Part shown: positions 17,490 to 26,141 of the stretch, piece by piece | Position numbering within the stretch: position 1 is the stretch's first letter | Layout of the letters: each line of letters starts with the position of its first letter | Assembly: GCF_037031225.1 (NCBI RefSeq) | Contig: NZ_JAYEZN010000001.1 | Coordinates: 62,001 to 126,000 of the forward strand | Direction: 5' to 3' | Source: Halorientalis sp. LT38 | GTDB lineage: Archaea; Halobacteriota; Halobacteria; Halobacteriales; Haloarculaceae | DNA length: 64,000 nucleotides | Notes under the pieces: model-generated | Seen by the model: only the letters and a program-made list of their open reading frames with translations | What the model was told of the DNA's origin: nothing | Database searches by the model: none | Translations under genes and position numbers: made by a program

Positions 17490-17582
17490 GAAGCAGGCGG
17501 AGCCGGCCGCCTTCTCGACGGCTTCGACCCGAGCGCTCGGCACTCGTCACTCGCGCGACGAGTCCACAGGTTCATTAGTCGA

Positions 17583-17601
17583 TGGTTGAAATATCGAACC
17601 A
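17583..17601. promoter_or_regulatory. Imperfect palindrome at the start of the winged-helix gene
   Basis: TGGTT and AACCA arms flank GAAATATCG, ending on the A of the ATG at 17601. The position would suit an operator for autoregulation, but the arms are short. Confidence 0.25.
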
Positions 17602-17972
17602 TGGCAACTGGGGACCTCGACGGCGTGGAGCCGTTCCACCGGTTCGTACTGCTCTCGGTCATCGACCTGCGGGCGCGCGACGACGTGCCCGTCCACTCCT
17701 TCGACGTCACCGGCGTCTGCGAGGACCTCCTCTCGGAGTACGAGGACCTCGACGGGATGGTTCCCGGGGGCGTCACGCGCCAGCGGGTGATCAACGCCCT
17801 GACCGAACTCGAGGACGCGGGCCTGCTGGGAGAGCAACGAAAGGAGTCGCCGACCGGAAAGGGGCGCCCGGCCTACTCGCTCGACATCGCCGAGGACGAG
17901 GTGCTCGAGCGCCTCGAAGGCGACGACCGCTTCGAGCCAGCCGTCCAGGCCGTCCGCGAGCGTCGCGACTGA
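17601..17972 (+). CDS. Small winged-helix DNA-binding protein
   Basis: A 123-residue protein with a winged helix: FHRFVLLSVIDLRAR at the start, TRQRVINALTELEDAGLLGEQ as recognition helix and first strand, and a GKGRPAYSLD wing. This pattern is common in haloarchaeal PadR/MarR-like regulators. ATG 17601 is chosen over an in-frame TTG 15 bp upstream. An imperfect palindrome covers the start. The target is unknown. Confidence 0.75.
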   Translation: MATGDLDGVEPFHRFVLLSVIDLRARDDVPVHSFDVTGVCEDLLSEYEDLDGMVPGGVTRQRVINALTELEDAGLLGEQRKESPTGKGRPAYSLDIAEDEVLERLEGDDRFEPAVQAVRERRD

Positions 17973-18021
17973 CCGGTCAGGCCGACAATCATTTGCGCCC
18001 CCTCTCCCTGCAGTAGGGTAT

Positions 18022-18879
18022 ATGCGAGGGGTACTCGATCGGGTCCGGCGGCCCGAGTACACGGGGGAGAATCGCTGCGTGCCGTGCACGGCGGTGAATC
18101 TGGTGATCGCTGTCGGGGTGAGCGCGGCGGCCGTCGTCGCCGTGCGCGCCGCCACGGACGGACTCGCCGTCGCAGCAGGTGCCGGGAGTGTCGTTTTGCT
18201 TTGCTGCGTCGCGGCCATCGCCCTGCGCGGATATCTCGTGCCAGGGACGCCGACGCTGACGAAACGCTACTTCCCGGACCGCGTGCTGGCCTGGTTCGAC
18301 AAAGCCGAGACGGGGACCAGTTCGGCTGGCGCGGTCGGCGGCGGCGAGGAACCCGCGGAGATCGACGTCGAGGCGACGCTGGTGGGCGCGGACGTCCTGG
18401 AGGAGAAACCCCACGGTGACCTCGGTTTCACGCGATCGTTCGCCGCCGACCTCGACGCACAGGTCCAGCGGGAACGCGACGAGACGGCCGATCGGGCGGT
18501 CGTCGCGTCGATCGTGGGGATCGACACAGACGACCTCGAATTCGAGGAGTACGGCGACGCCTTCGTGGCATACCGGGGTGACGAGCAGGTCGGTCGCTGG
18601 GAGTCCCGCGCCGCCTTCCTGGCCGACGTGGCGGCGGGCCGAGTCCTGCCTGACTACGTCGACGACTGGGCGTCGGTCGAACCCGCCGTCCGCGGCCAGT
18701 TGCTCGCGGGCCTCCGCCTGTTCGTCGATCGCTGTCCGGCCTGCGAGGGCGAGGTCCGCTTCGGGCAGGAGGTCGTGGCCTCCTGCTGTCGGACGGTCGA
18801 CGTCGTCGCCGTCACCTGCGACGACTGCGGCGACCGGCTGTTCGAGGCCGACGCCGCAGACGTGGCGGCCAAGACCTGA
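18022..18879 (+). CDS. Membrane protein with C-terminal zinc ribbon, unknown function
   Basis: A 285-residue protein. Two hydrophobic helices lie near residues 28-48 and 52-75. After a linker comes a soluble region, and the last 60 residues have CPAC followed later by CCRTV and CDDCGD, which looks like a zinc ribbon. The start ATG 18022 follows a GTATAT-like stretch closely. I do not know this family; it appears haloarchaeal. No functional partner is obvious, since the next gene is a thiolase with its own promoter. Confidence 0.6.
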   Translation: MRGVLDRVRRPEYTGENRCVPCTAVNLVIAVGVSAAAVVAVRAATDGLAVAAGAGSVVLLCCVAAIALRGYLVPGTPTLTKRYFPDRVLAWFDKAETGTSSAGAVGGGEEPAEIDVEATLVGADVLEEKPHGDLGFTRSFAADLDAQVQRERDETADRAVVASIVGIDTDDLEFEEYGDAFVAYRGDEQVGRWESRAAFLADVAAGRVLPDYVDDWASVEPAVRGQLLAGLRLFVDRCPACEGEVRFGQEVVASCCRTVDVVAVTCDDCGDRLFEADAADVAAKT

Positions 18880-19007
18880 CGCGGGGCTCCGGCACCGCTT
18901 CGTCGTCGGTCGAGTTTTCGCAGCAGGAGCCCTCGACGTCGCGGTTCGCGCGGAAACGCCGAGTCCGGAGTGACACGTTTATGGCCCGTCGCGTTCCACG
19001 TCCGGCC

Positions 19008-20189
19008 ATGCGAGACGCCTACCTCATCGGGGCTGGCCAGTCGGACTACGGCTCCTTCCCCGAGGAAAGCTACCGATCGCTGTTCCGGACGGCGTTCGAG
19101 AACGCCCGCGAGAGCGTTCCCGACGGCATCGAACCGGGAGACGTGGACGAGGCCGTCGTCGGCACCCTCGGCGTCGGCGGGCGACAGCTCGGACTGTCCG
19201 GCCCCGCCGTCACCGAGCACGTCGGCCTCCACGGCATCCCCGTCACGCGCGTCGAGAACGCCTGCGCGGCCTCCGGTTACTCCGTCCGGCAGGGCGTCCA
19301 GGCCATCCGCAGCGGGATGGCGGACGTGGTGCTGGCGAGCGGCGTCGAGATCATGACCGACGTCTCCGGCGACGCCGTGCGCTACTGGCTCGGCGTGTCG
19401 GGGGAAACGGAGTGGGAGCGCCTCTCGGGCACCACCTTCGCCGGCGTCTACGCCCAGATGGCCAGCCGCCACATGCGCGAGTACGGCACCACCCGGGAGC
19501 AACTCTCCCACGTCGCCGTCAAGAACCACGAGAACGGGGCGAAGAACCCCCACGCGCAACTGGGCTTCGAGTGCTCGCTCGAGGACGCCATGGACGCGCC
19601 CACGGTCGCCGACCCCCTCAATCTCTATCACTGCTGTCCGACGACCGACGGCGCGGCCTGCGTCCTGCTCGCCAGCGAGGACGTCGTCGAGAACTACACC
19701 GACGACCCGATCCGCGTCGCCGGCGTCGGCGCCGGGAGCGACCGCGTGGGCCTCTTCCAGCGCGACACCTACACCTCGGTGCCGGCATCGCAGTACGCCG
19801 CCGACCGGGCCTACGAGATGGCCGGGTACGGCCCCGACGACCTCGACTTCGCCGAGGTCCACGACTGCTTCGCCATCGCGGAACTCATGGCCTACGCCGA
19901 CCTCGGCCTGTGCGAACCGGAGGAGGCCGGCGAGTTCGTCGCCAGCGGGAAGACGAAACGGGACGGCGAGATGCCGGTCAACACCTCCGGCGGCCTCAAG
20001 TCGAAGGGCCACCCCATCGGTGCGACCGGGGCCGGTCAGGTCGTCGAGGCGTTCAAACAGCTCACCGGGCAGGCCGGCGAGCGGCAACTGGACGACCCGC
20101 AGATCGGGCTGACGCACAACGTCGGCGGCTCCGGTGGTGCGGCGGTCGTCCACGTCTTCGAACGAGGTATGGGAGGTGATGCGGCATGA
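19008..20189 (+). CDS. Thiolase family protein (acetyl-CoA C-acyltransferase-like)
   Basis: A 393-residue thiolase of the SCP2-like archaeal type. The acylated cysteine is Cys86 in VENACAASG; EVHDCFAIAE and GGLKSKGHPIGATG hold the catalytic His residues, and THNVGGSGG closes the active site. A TTTATG promoter element sits 27 bp before ATG 19008, so I prefer it to ATG 18981, which lies inside that element. The TGA overlaps the ATG of the HMG-CoA-synthase-like gene by 4 bp, so the two are coupled. In archaea such thiolases form complexes with HMG-CoA synthase and a DUF35 protein. Confidence 0.9.
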   Translation: MRDAYLIGAGQSDYGSFPEESYRSLFRTAFENARESVPDGIEPGDVDEAVVGTLGVGGRQLGLSGPAVTEHVGLHGIPVTRVENACAASGYSVRQGVQAIRSGMADVVLASGVEIMTDVSGDAVRYWLGVSGETEWERLSGTTFAGVYAQMASRHMREYGTTREQLSHVAVKNHENGAKNPHAQLGFECSLEDAMDAPTVADPLNLYHCCPTTDGAACVLLASEDVVENYTDDPIRVAGVGAGSDRVGLFQRDTYTSVPASQYAADRAYEMAGYGPDDLDFAEVHDCFAIAELMAYADLGLCEPEEAGEFVASGKTKRDGEMPVNTSGGLKSKGHPIGATGAGQVVEAFKQLTGQAGERQLDDPQIGLTHNVGGSGGAAVVHVFERGMGGDAA

Positions 20190-21619
20190 GTGGAGATTCT
20201 TCCCACGAAGGCATCCACGCCGTCGGCGCGTACGCGCCGCGGCTCCGCATCTCGGCCGAGGAGTTCGCCGACGCCTGGGGGAACTTCGAGGCGTCGGGGA
20301 TCGAGGCGAAGGCGGTCCCCGAGGCCGACGAGGACGCGCTGACGATGGGCTGGGAGGCCGCCCGACGCGCGCTCGAAGTCGGAGACGTCGACGCGGCCGA
20401 CGTGGACTGGCTCGGCTTCGCGACGACGAACCCGCCGATGGCCGAGGAGGACCCCACCGTTCGACTCGGCTCGTTCCTCGACGTGCCCGAGGACGCTGCC
20501 CGGCAGACCTTCACCGGGAGCACGCGGGCGGGCACGCGAGCGCTGTACGCAGCGCTCGAAGCTGAGACCGACGGCCTCGCGCTGGTCGTGACCGCGGACT
20601 GTCCCCGGGGCGAGCCCAGCGACGAGCGCGAGCACGCCGCCGGGGCTGGCGCGGCGGCGTTCCTCGTCGGTCCCGACGCCCCGGCACCGATCACCGACCG
20701 CGCGGAGCACGCCGAACCGTACCCGGGGACCCGTTTCCGCCGGGCCGGTAGCGACGACGTCGAGGGTATCGACGTGACCAGCTACGACCGCGGCGCCTTC
20801 CGCGAGACGCTCGCGGCCGCGGTCGAGTCCGTGGACGCCCCCGACGACCTCGACGCGGCGGCGGTTCAGGCGCCCGACGGCGGCCTGCCCTACCGCGCCG
20901 CCGGTGCGCTGGGTCTGGACAACGAGACGGTCTACGCGTGCGCGACCGTGCAGGACCTGGGCGACACCGCGGCAGCGAGCGTCCCGCTCTCCCTGGCGAC
21001 GGCCCTGGCGGACGGGCAGGAGTCGATCCTGGGGGCCGCCTACGGCAGCGGTGCGGGCGCGGACGCCTTCGTCGTCGCAGCCGAGGGCGAGGTCCCCGCA
21101 ACCGTCGACCTCGACGGCGAGACCGACCTCAGCTACGCCGAGTACCTCCGGCGACGGGGCGACGTGACCGGCGGCGAACCCTCCGGCGGCGCGGCGTACG
21201 TCTCCGTACCGACCTGGCAGCGATCGATCCCCCAGCGCCACCGACTGGTGGCCGGCCGCTGTCCCGAGTGCGGTGCGCTGGCGTTCCCGCCCGAGGGCGC
21301 CTGTCCCGACTGCCGTGCGCTGGTCGAGTTCGAGCCCGTCGAACTCCCGCGAACCGGCGATGTGGAAGCGGTCACGAGCGTCTCCCGGGGCGGTGAACCC
21401 CCGGAGTTCGCCGTCCAGCAACAGAAAAGCGGGGAGTACGGCGTCGCCATCGCCTCGTTCGACGCGGGGGACGAGTCGGTCAGCATGCCGCTGCAGGTCG
21501 TCGGCGCCGACACGTCGCCGGCCGTGGGCGATCCGGTGACCACCGTGATCCGGCGGATCTACGAGCAGGAGGGCGTGATCCGCTACGGTCGGAAGGCGCG
21601 GGCCGAGGACGGGGCGTAG
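20186..21619 (+). CDS. HMG-CoA-synthase-like protein fused to a DUF35 (zinc ribbon-OB) domain
   Basis: A 477-residue fusion. Residues 1-330 follow the archaeal HMG-CoA synthase fold (HAVGAYAPRLRIS start, RAGT motif at 114-117). Residues 345-470 are DUF35: CPECGALAFPPEGACPDC zinc ribbon, then an OB fold. Where archaeal HMG-CoA synthase has its nucleophile Cys just before KAGT, this protein has Thr113, and the usual HxPN histidine is replaced in the segment around QAPDGG. It is therefore probably not a normal synthase. It is coupled to the thiolase upstream, suggesting a scaffold or CoA-binding partner. Confidence 0.75.
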   Translation: MSGDSSHEGIHAVGAYAPRLRISAEEFADAWGNFEASGIEAKAVPEADEDALTMGWEAARRALEVGDVDAADVDWLGFATTNPPMAEEDPTVRLGSFLDVPEDAARQTFTGSTRAGTRALYAALEAETDGLALVVTADCPRGEPSDEREHAAGAGAAAFLVGPDAPAPITDRAEHAEPYPGTRFRRAGSDDVEGIDVTSYDRGAFRETLAAAVESVDAPDDLDAAAVQAPDGGLPYRAAGALGLDNETVYACATVQDLGDTAAASVPLSLATALADGQESILGAAYGSGAGADAFVVAAEGEVPATVDLDGETDLSYAEYLRRRGDVTGGEPSGGAAYVSVPTWQRSIPQRHRLVAGRCPECGALAFPPEGACPDCRALVEFEPVELPRTGDVEAVTSVSRGGEPPEFAVQQQKSGEYGVAIASFDAGDESVSMPLQVVGADTSPAVGDPVTTVIRRIYEQEGVIRYGRKARAEDGA

Positions 21620-21670
21620 CGTCAGACGCCCGCGTAAAGGTTTAACCCGTGGGCACTCCCGGTTCTCTCC

Positions 21671-22570
21671 ATGCGAGTCACAGTCATCGGGGCCGGCACG
21701 ATGGGCGCCGGGATCGCCCACGTCTGTGCGGCCGCGGGCCACGACGTGAGCGTCCGCGACGTCGATCCGAACATCGTGATGGACGCCATCGACACGATCA
21801 CCAACCGACTCGACGCCGGGGTCGACCGGGGCTATCTCACCGAATCCGAGAAGGAGCAGGCGATCGACGACCTCGACGGGACGACCGACCTGGACTCCGC
21901 GCTGCAGGATGCCGAACTGGTGATCGAGGCCGTGCCCGAGGACCTGGACCTCAAACGCGAACTCTTCGCCGACGCGGAGGCCGTGGTCGACCAGGAGACC
22001 GTGCTGGCGACCAACACCTCGTCGATGTCGGTCACGTCGATCGCCGCCGCGCTGAAGCACCCCGAGCGAGCGGTCGGGCTCCACTTCTTCAACCCGCCGC
22101 ACAAGATGGACCTCGTCGAGGTCGTCCTGGCCGAGCAGACGAACGGGGCGACCGCCGACCTCGCCGAGGAGTTCGTCGACGGCCTCCGGAAGGAACCGGT
22201 CGTGGTGACGGACACGCCCGGTTTCGCCTCCTCCAGACTCGGGGTCGCGCTGGGCGTCGAGGCCATGCGCATGGTCGAGAACGGCGTCGCCAGCGTCGCG
22301 GACATCGACGCAGCGATGGAACTGGGCTACAATCACCCGGTCGGCCCGCTGGAATTGACCGACCGCGTCGGACTGGACGTGCGCCTCGACATCTGTGAGT
22401 ACCTCTACGAGGAGCTGGGCGATCGGTTCGAACCGCCGGAGATCCTCAGGGAGAAGGTCGAGAACGGCGACACCGGCAAGAAGGTCGGGCGCGGCTTCTA
22501 CGTCTGGGAGGGCGGCGAACCCAAGGACGTGGCCGACGACGAGGACTACGACATCGAGGACGTGATCTGA
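21671..22570 (+). CDS. 3-hydroxyacyl-CoA dehydrogenase
   Basis: A 299-residue NAD-dependent dehydrogenase of the 3-hydroxybutyryl-CoA dehydrogenase type. The N-terminus MRVTVIGAGTMGAGIAH is the NAD-binding motif; TNTSS and HFFNPPHKMDLVEVV give the active-site Ser and His; the C-terminal domain has NHPVGPLEL. It oxidises 3-hydroxyacyl-CoA in beta-oxidation or acts in reverse in polyhydroxyalkanoate or butanoate routes. A TTTAAC element about 32 bp upstream gives it its own promoter. No enoyl-CoA hydratase domain is fused. Confidence 0.92.
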   Translation: MRVTVIGAGTMGAGIAHVCAAAGHDVSVRDVDPNIVMDAIDTITNRLDAGVDRGYLTESEKEQAIDDLDGTTDLDSALQDAELVIEAVPEDLDLKRELFADAEAVVDQETVLATNTSSMSVTSIAAALKHPERAVGLHFFNPPHKMDLVEVVLAEQTNGATADLAEEFVDGLRKEPVVVTDTPGFASSRLGVALGVEAMRMVENGVASVADIDAAMELGYNHPVGPLELTDRVGLDVRLDICEYLYEELGDRFEPPEILREKVENGDTGKKVGRGFYVWEGGEPKDVADDEDYDIEDVI

Positions 22571-22575
22571 CGGCG

Positions 22576-23226
22576 ATGGCGGACCACACCGATCGAGCGG
22601 TCGCCGACGATCACACGGGCGAGGACGCCGACGAGTTCGATCCCGACGAGCGGCACGCGGGCGAGGGGGCCACGGCGGACGACGAACCGCCGACGCTGGG
22701 CGACCTGCTGGACGAACTCGACGCCTACCAGGAGTCGCTGACCGACACGGAGCGCCGCGAGCGGATCTCGGAGATCATCGAGACCGCGACCGAGGTGGAA
22801 GAGCCAGCGGTGTTCGGCCGGACGATCGTCGGCTTCGACCGCGCCGACCTGATGGAGGCGACGCTCGGCGCGCTGCTGTTCGGGATCCCGATGATGGTCG
22901 AGGGCGGCACCCAGGAGGTCGGCGCGTTCGTCGCCTCCCACCCGGTCTTCCTGGTGGGGACACTCGGCTTCGCCGTCGCGATGGCCATCGGCATCCTCTA
23001 CGTCGCGGACTTCCAGGACGTCCGGGTCCGCAATCCGATCCTGGGTATCGTGCCCCGTCGACTCGTCGGGGTGGTGGGGGTCTCCCTGCTGCTCTCGCTC
23101 GCCATGAGCACCGCCTGGGGGCGCGTCGACTGGGCCGAGCCCTGGCTAGCGTTCTGTATCTGCGTCGTCGCCTTCGTCCCGATGGTCATCGGGGCGGCCC
23201 TGGGCGACATCCTTCCGGGGTCGTGA
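22576..23226 (+). CDS. DUF2391 family integral membrane protein
   Basis: A 216-residue protein. The first 90 residues are acidic and soluble; about four membrane helices follow from residue 95. The segment from [18 protein letters not shown] onward matches what I know of the DUF2391 membrane family. Function is unknown. It starts 5 bp after the dehydrogenase stop, so it may be co-transcribed, although a functional link is not evident. Confidence 0.65.
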   Translation: MADHTDRAVADDHTGEDADEFDPDERHAGEGATADDEPPTLGDLLDELDAYQESLTDTERRERISEIIETATEVEEPAVFGRTIVGFDRADLMEATLGALLFGIPMMVEGGTQEVGAFVASHPVFLVGTLGFAVAMAIGILYVADFQDVRVRNPILGIVPRRLVGVVGVSLLLSLAMSTAWGRVDWAEPWLAFCICVVAFVPMVIGAALGDILPGS

Positions 23227-23245
23227 CCGACGGACTTTGTTAAGG

Positions 23246-23253
23246 GTTATATG
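23246..23253 (+). promoter_or_regulatory. TATA-like box of the zinc micro-protein gene
   Basis: GTTATATG lies 23-30 bp before ATG 23276, fitting a leaderless transcript. Confidence 0.5.
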
Positions 23254-23275
23254 TCGGGCTGTCTTCGCGGTAGGT

Positions 23276-23455
23276 ATGAGCGAGAGTCAGCAAAAGCGAA
23301 AGCAGAAGTGCATCTCCTGCGGGATCAACATCTCGGGGACGAACGCGGCCGCGTTCAAGTGTCCGGACTGTGGCCACCAGATCTACCGCTGCTCGAAGTG
23401 CCGCAAGCAGAGCAACCTCTACGAGTGCCCCGACTGCGGGTTCACCGGTCCCTGA
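23276..23455 (+). CDS. Small zinc-finger protein, HVO_2753-like
   Basis: A 59-residue protein with four CxxC pairs: CISC, CPDC, CSKC and CPDC, the first followed by [12 protein letters not shown]. This is the two-zinc-site micro-protein family known from Haloferax volcanii HVO_2753, whose solution structure is published. In Haloferax it likewise sits beside the aEF-1beta gene, so synteny supports the call. A role in RNA or protein binding during translation is likely but unproved. It starts at ATG 23276, with the promoter directly upstream. Confidence 0.88.
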   Translation: MSESQQKRKQKCISCGINISGTNAAAFKCPDCGHQIYRCSKCRKQSNLYECPDCGFTGP

Positions 23456-23504
23456 ATCGCGTCGCAATCGCAACCCCAATCAACCACCACCGCAATCACT
23501 ACCC

Positions 23505-23771
23505 ATGGGAAAAGTTGCAGCCAAGATCAAGGTCATGCCGCAGAGCCCGGACGTCGATCTCGACGCCCTCCAGGAACGTCTCGAACAGTCCCTCCCCGAG
23601 GGAGCGAAGATCAACGGCATCGAGCGCGACGACGTCGCCTTCGGCCTCGTCGCCCTCTTCCCGACCGTCGTCGTCCCCGACGACGCAGGCGGGACCGAAG
23701 CCGTCGAGGAGGCCTTCGCCGAAGTCGACGGCGTCGAATCCGTCTCCGTCGACTCCGTCGGTCGCCTGTAG
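23505..23771 (+). CDS. ef1b: Translation elongation factor 1 beta (aEF-1beta)
   Basis: An 88-residue guanine-nucleotide exchange factor for aEF-1alpha. The start [16 protein letters not shown] and the repeated alpha-beta pattern with [14 protein letters not shown] are standard for the archaeal family; the length is normal. It follows the zinc micro-protein by 49 bp and is probably in the same transcript. It promotes GDP release so that the factor can bind aminoacyl-tRNA again. Confidence 0.93.
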   Translation: MGKVAAKIKVMPQSPDVDLDALQERLEQSLPEGAKINGIERDDVAFGLVALFPTVVVPDDAGGTEAVEEAFAEVDGVESVSVDSVGRL

Positions 23772-23850
23772 GCCGCCCGAGTTTTTCCGCCCGTCGCGAC
23801 CGTCGAGTCCCGTCTGTCCCGGCGAGGCGCGCCCGTGACGGAACGCACGT

Positions 23851-23858
23851 TTTATAAG
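23851..23858 (+). promoter_or_regulatory. TATA-like box of the L21e-rpoF operon
   Basis: TTTATAAG ends 27 bp before ATG 23885. It is a close match to the archaeal consensus. Confidence 0.6.
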
Positions 23859-23884
23859 GTCGACCACACAAGCGACACCCACGA

Positions 23885-24175
23885 ATGCCCAATTCGCACG
23901 GTCCGCTCAAGAACACGCGGAACAAGCTCTCGAACGACCCCCGCGACCGGGGAACCTCCCCGCCCCAGCGCTCCGTCCAGCAGTTCGAGGACGGCCAGTC
24001 CGTCCACCTGAAGATCGACCCGTCGGTCGACGACGGTCGCTTCCACCCGCGATTCAACGGGCTCACCGGCACGATCGCCGGGAAACAGGGCGAGGCCTAC
24101 AAGGTCCTGGTCGACGACCAGGGCAAGGAGAAGACGCTCATCACGAAGCCCGCCCACATCTCGCTCCAGGAATGA
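23885..24175 (+). CDS. rpl21e: 50S ribosomal protein L21e
   Basis: A 96-residue ribosomal protein. The start [23 protein letters not shown] and [18 protein letters not shown] match the archaeal/eukaryotic L21e family, an SH3-like fold in the large subunit near 5S rRNA. Its TGA overlaps the ATG of rpoF by 4 bp. It begins the conserved L21e-rpoF-DUF655-ksgA order. Confidence 0.96.
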   Translation: MPNSHGPLKNTRNKLSNDPRDRGTSPPQRSVQQFEDGQSVHLKIDPSVDDGRFHPRFNGLTGTIAGKQGEAYKVLVDDQGKEKTLITKPAHISLQE

Positions 24176-24528
24176 CGATCTTCAAGGAGAAGGTCGGAGA
24201 GGAGTACCTGACCCTCGCCGAGACCAAGGAGATCCTCGAGGGCCTGGAGAAAGAACGTGCCGCCGACGAGGAGCGCGAGATGCGTTACGAGCTGGCGCGA
24301 GCCATCGAGCACGTCAACCGCTTCGCCACGCTCGAGCCCGAGGAGTCCCGCGAGTTCGTCGAGGAACTGCTCGAACAGGAGAAAGTCGACGAGGCGACCG
24401 CCTACAAGATCGCCAACACGACGCCGCGTGACCGCGACGAACTCCGCGCCATCTACGCCCAGGAGCGCTTCTCGCTTTCGGGCGAGGAACTCGACGACAT
24501 CCTCGACGTCGTCGCGAAGTACGTCTAA
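24172..24528 (+). CDS. rpoF: RNA polymerase subunit F (Rpb4-like)
   Basis: A 118-residue archaeal Rpb4, which together with Rpo7 forms the stalk of RNA polymerase. The all-helical HRDC-like fold is visible, with [11 protein letters not shown] at the start and [22 protein letters not shown] near residue 85. The gene overlaps L21e by ATGA and is therefore coupled to ribosomal protein synthesis. Confidence 0.95.
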   Translation: MTIFKEKVGEEYLTLAETKEILEGLEKERAADEEREMRYELARAIEHVNRFATLEPEESREFVEELLEQEKVDEATAYKIANTTPRDRDELRAIYAQERFSLSGEELDDILDVVAKYV

Positions 24529-24603
24529 CCCGGGGCCCGCGGCCGGTCGGCCGCTCCGGAACCGGAACCGAAATCGCGTCGCGGTCGGCGAATCGGCTGG
24601 GGC

Positions 24604-24610
24604 TTTTATG
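24604..24610 (+). promoter_or_regulatory. TATA-like box of the DUF655 gene
   Basis: TTTTATG is 25-31 bp before ATG 24635, supporting a leaderless start. Confidence 0.45.
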
Positions 24611-24634
24611 TATCCCGTCGCCGTATCGAAGTGT

Positions 24635-25231
24635 ATGAGCGACTCCGAGAGCGGCGACCCGACCCCCGAGACCGACCAGGAGACGGGTGTCGTCCTCGAC
24701 TACCTGCCACACGGTCGCACGGAAGACGACCGACCGCAGTACGAGAAGTCGCCGCTCGCGTACGTCCTGACCGAGTCCGAGTTCGGACTGCTCGAAATCC
24801 AGGTCGATTCCGACGCCGACGTCCAGATCGGCGACCGGATCCCGGTCCAGCGCGGCCCGGAGAGCCCGGTCGAACGCATCCGCACGATCGAGCACGACGA
24901 CCTCCCCAGCGGCGCCCGCTCCGAACTGGAGTACGTCGTCGAGGAGATCGTCACCACCGACGAGGACCGGTTCGTCGACTTCTACAACGAGGCCCAGCCG
25001 ATCACGCTGCGGCTCCACCAGTTGAACCTGCTGCCCGGCATCGGGAAGAAACTCCGGAACAACATCCTCGACCAGCGAGACCGGCGGCCGTTCCAGAACT
25101 TCGAGGATCTGGAAGCACGGGTCAGCGGGCTTCACAACCCCAGAGACGTGTTGGTCGAGCGCATCCTCGAGGAGTTGCGCGAGGACGACCTGAAGTACCG
25201 CACGTTCGTCGGCACGGACGATCAGGACTGA
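24635..25231 (+). CDS. DUF655 helix-hairpin-helix protein
   Basis: A 198-residue archaeal DUF655 protein. The N-terminal half looks like an OB-type beta domain (VVLDYLPHGRTEDDRP start, IGDRIPVQRG). The C-terminal half has a helix-hairpin-helix nucleic-acid motif, LLPGIGKKLRNNILDQR, and then HNPRDVLVERILEEL. It lies between rpoF and ksgA in many euryarchaea and is probably RNA-binding. Its precise job is unknown. Confidence 0.88.
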   Translation: MSDSESGDPTPETDQETGVVLDYLPHGRTEDDRPQYEKSPLAYVLTESEFGLLEIQVDSDADVQIGDRIPVQRGPESPVERIRTIEHDDLPSGARSELEYVVEEIVTTDEDRFVDFYNEAQPITLRLHQLNLLPGIGKKLRNNILDQRDRRPFQNFEDLEARVSGLHNPRDVLVERILEELREDDLKYRTFVGTDDQD

Positions 25232-25265
25232 CACGTTTTTGGTCGGCGAGCGACGAGTCCCGCCA

Positions 25266-26141
25266 ATGACCGGTGGCCCCGCAGACGACGCCGCGCCGAC
25301 GGCCGGCGAACGCGACCCCGACGCCTTGCTCGCCCGCGCCGGCGTGCGCGGCGACCCCGCCCGGGACCAGCACTTCCTCGTCGACGACCGCGTCCTCGAC
25401 CGCCTCCCCGGATACGCCACGGAGATCGACGCCGACCTGCGCCACGTCCTCGAGATCGGCGGCGGGACCGGCGCGCTGACCGATCGCCTCTTGGCCGTCG
25501 CCGACCGCGTGACCGTCGTCGAACGGGACCCCGACCTCGCCGCCTTCCTCCGCGAGGAGTTCGCGGACGCGATCCGCGACCACCGACTGACCGTGATCGA
25601 GGGGGACGCCCTCGACGTCGACCTGCCCGACTTCTCCCTCTCGGTCTCGAACCTGCCGTACGGGGCGTCGAGCGAGATCGCGTTTCGCCTGCTGCCCCAC
25701 GACCGGCCGCTCGTGCTCATGTTCCAGCAGGAGTTCGCCGAGCGGATGGCCGCCGAGCCGGGAACCGACGAGTACGGCCGGCTCTCGGTGACCGCGGGCC
25801 ACTACGCCGACGTCGAGGTCGTCGAGCCGGTGCCGCCGGGTGCGTTCTCGCCGCCGCCCGCGGTCGACAGCGCCGTGGTGCGGACCCGGCCGCGCGACCC
25901 CGAGTACGACGTCCCGAACGACGACTTCTTCCTCGACTTCGTGACTGCCGTGTTCACCCAGCGCCGGAAGACGATGCGCAACGCCGTCCGGAACACGGCC
26001 CACATCTCGGGGCTGGGGGACCCCGACGCGGTCGTCGACGCCGCCGACGAGGACCTGATGGGAATGCGTGCCGGGAACGTCACGCCCGCCCAGTTCGCCG
26101 AACTGGCCACTCTGGCGTGGGAGGTGGGTGAGCCGACGTGA
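25266..26141 (+). CDS. ksgA: 16S rRNA dimethyladenosine transferase
   Basis: A 291-residue KsgA/Dim1 methyltransferase that dimethylates the two adjacent adenosines in helix 45 of 16S rRNA. It shows DQHFLVD, the SAM loop EIGGGTGAL (63-71), SNLPYGAS with the catalytic NLPY at 129-132, and the C-terminal QRRKTMRNA segment. ATG 25266 is chosen; an in-frame codon at 25239 lies inside the promoter-like TTTTTGG. The TGA overlaps the next start by 4 bp. Confidence 0.95.
   Translation: MTGGPADDAAPTAGERDPDALLARAGVRGDPARDQHFLVDDRVLDRLPGYATEIDADLRHVLEIGGGTGALTDRLLAVADRVTVVERDPDLAAFLREEFADAIRDHRLTVIEGDALDVDLPDFSLSVSNLPYGASSEIAFRLLPHDRPLVLMFQQEFAERMAAEPGTDEYGRLSVTAGHYADVEVVEPVPPGAFSPPPAVDSAVVRTRPRDPEYDVPNDDFFLDFVTAVFTQRRKTMRNAVRNTAHISGLGDPDAVVDAADEDLMGMRAGNVTPAQFAELATLAWEVGEPT

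Noticed and set aside
18981-19007. ATG 18981 as start of the thiolase
   Set aside because: This ATG lies inside the TTTATG promoter element; ATG 19008 is 27 bp downstream and begins the conserved fold.
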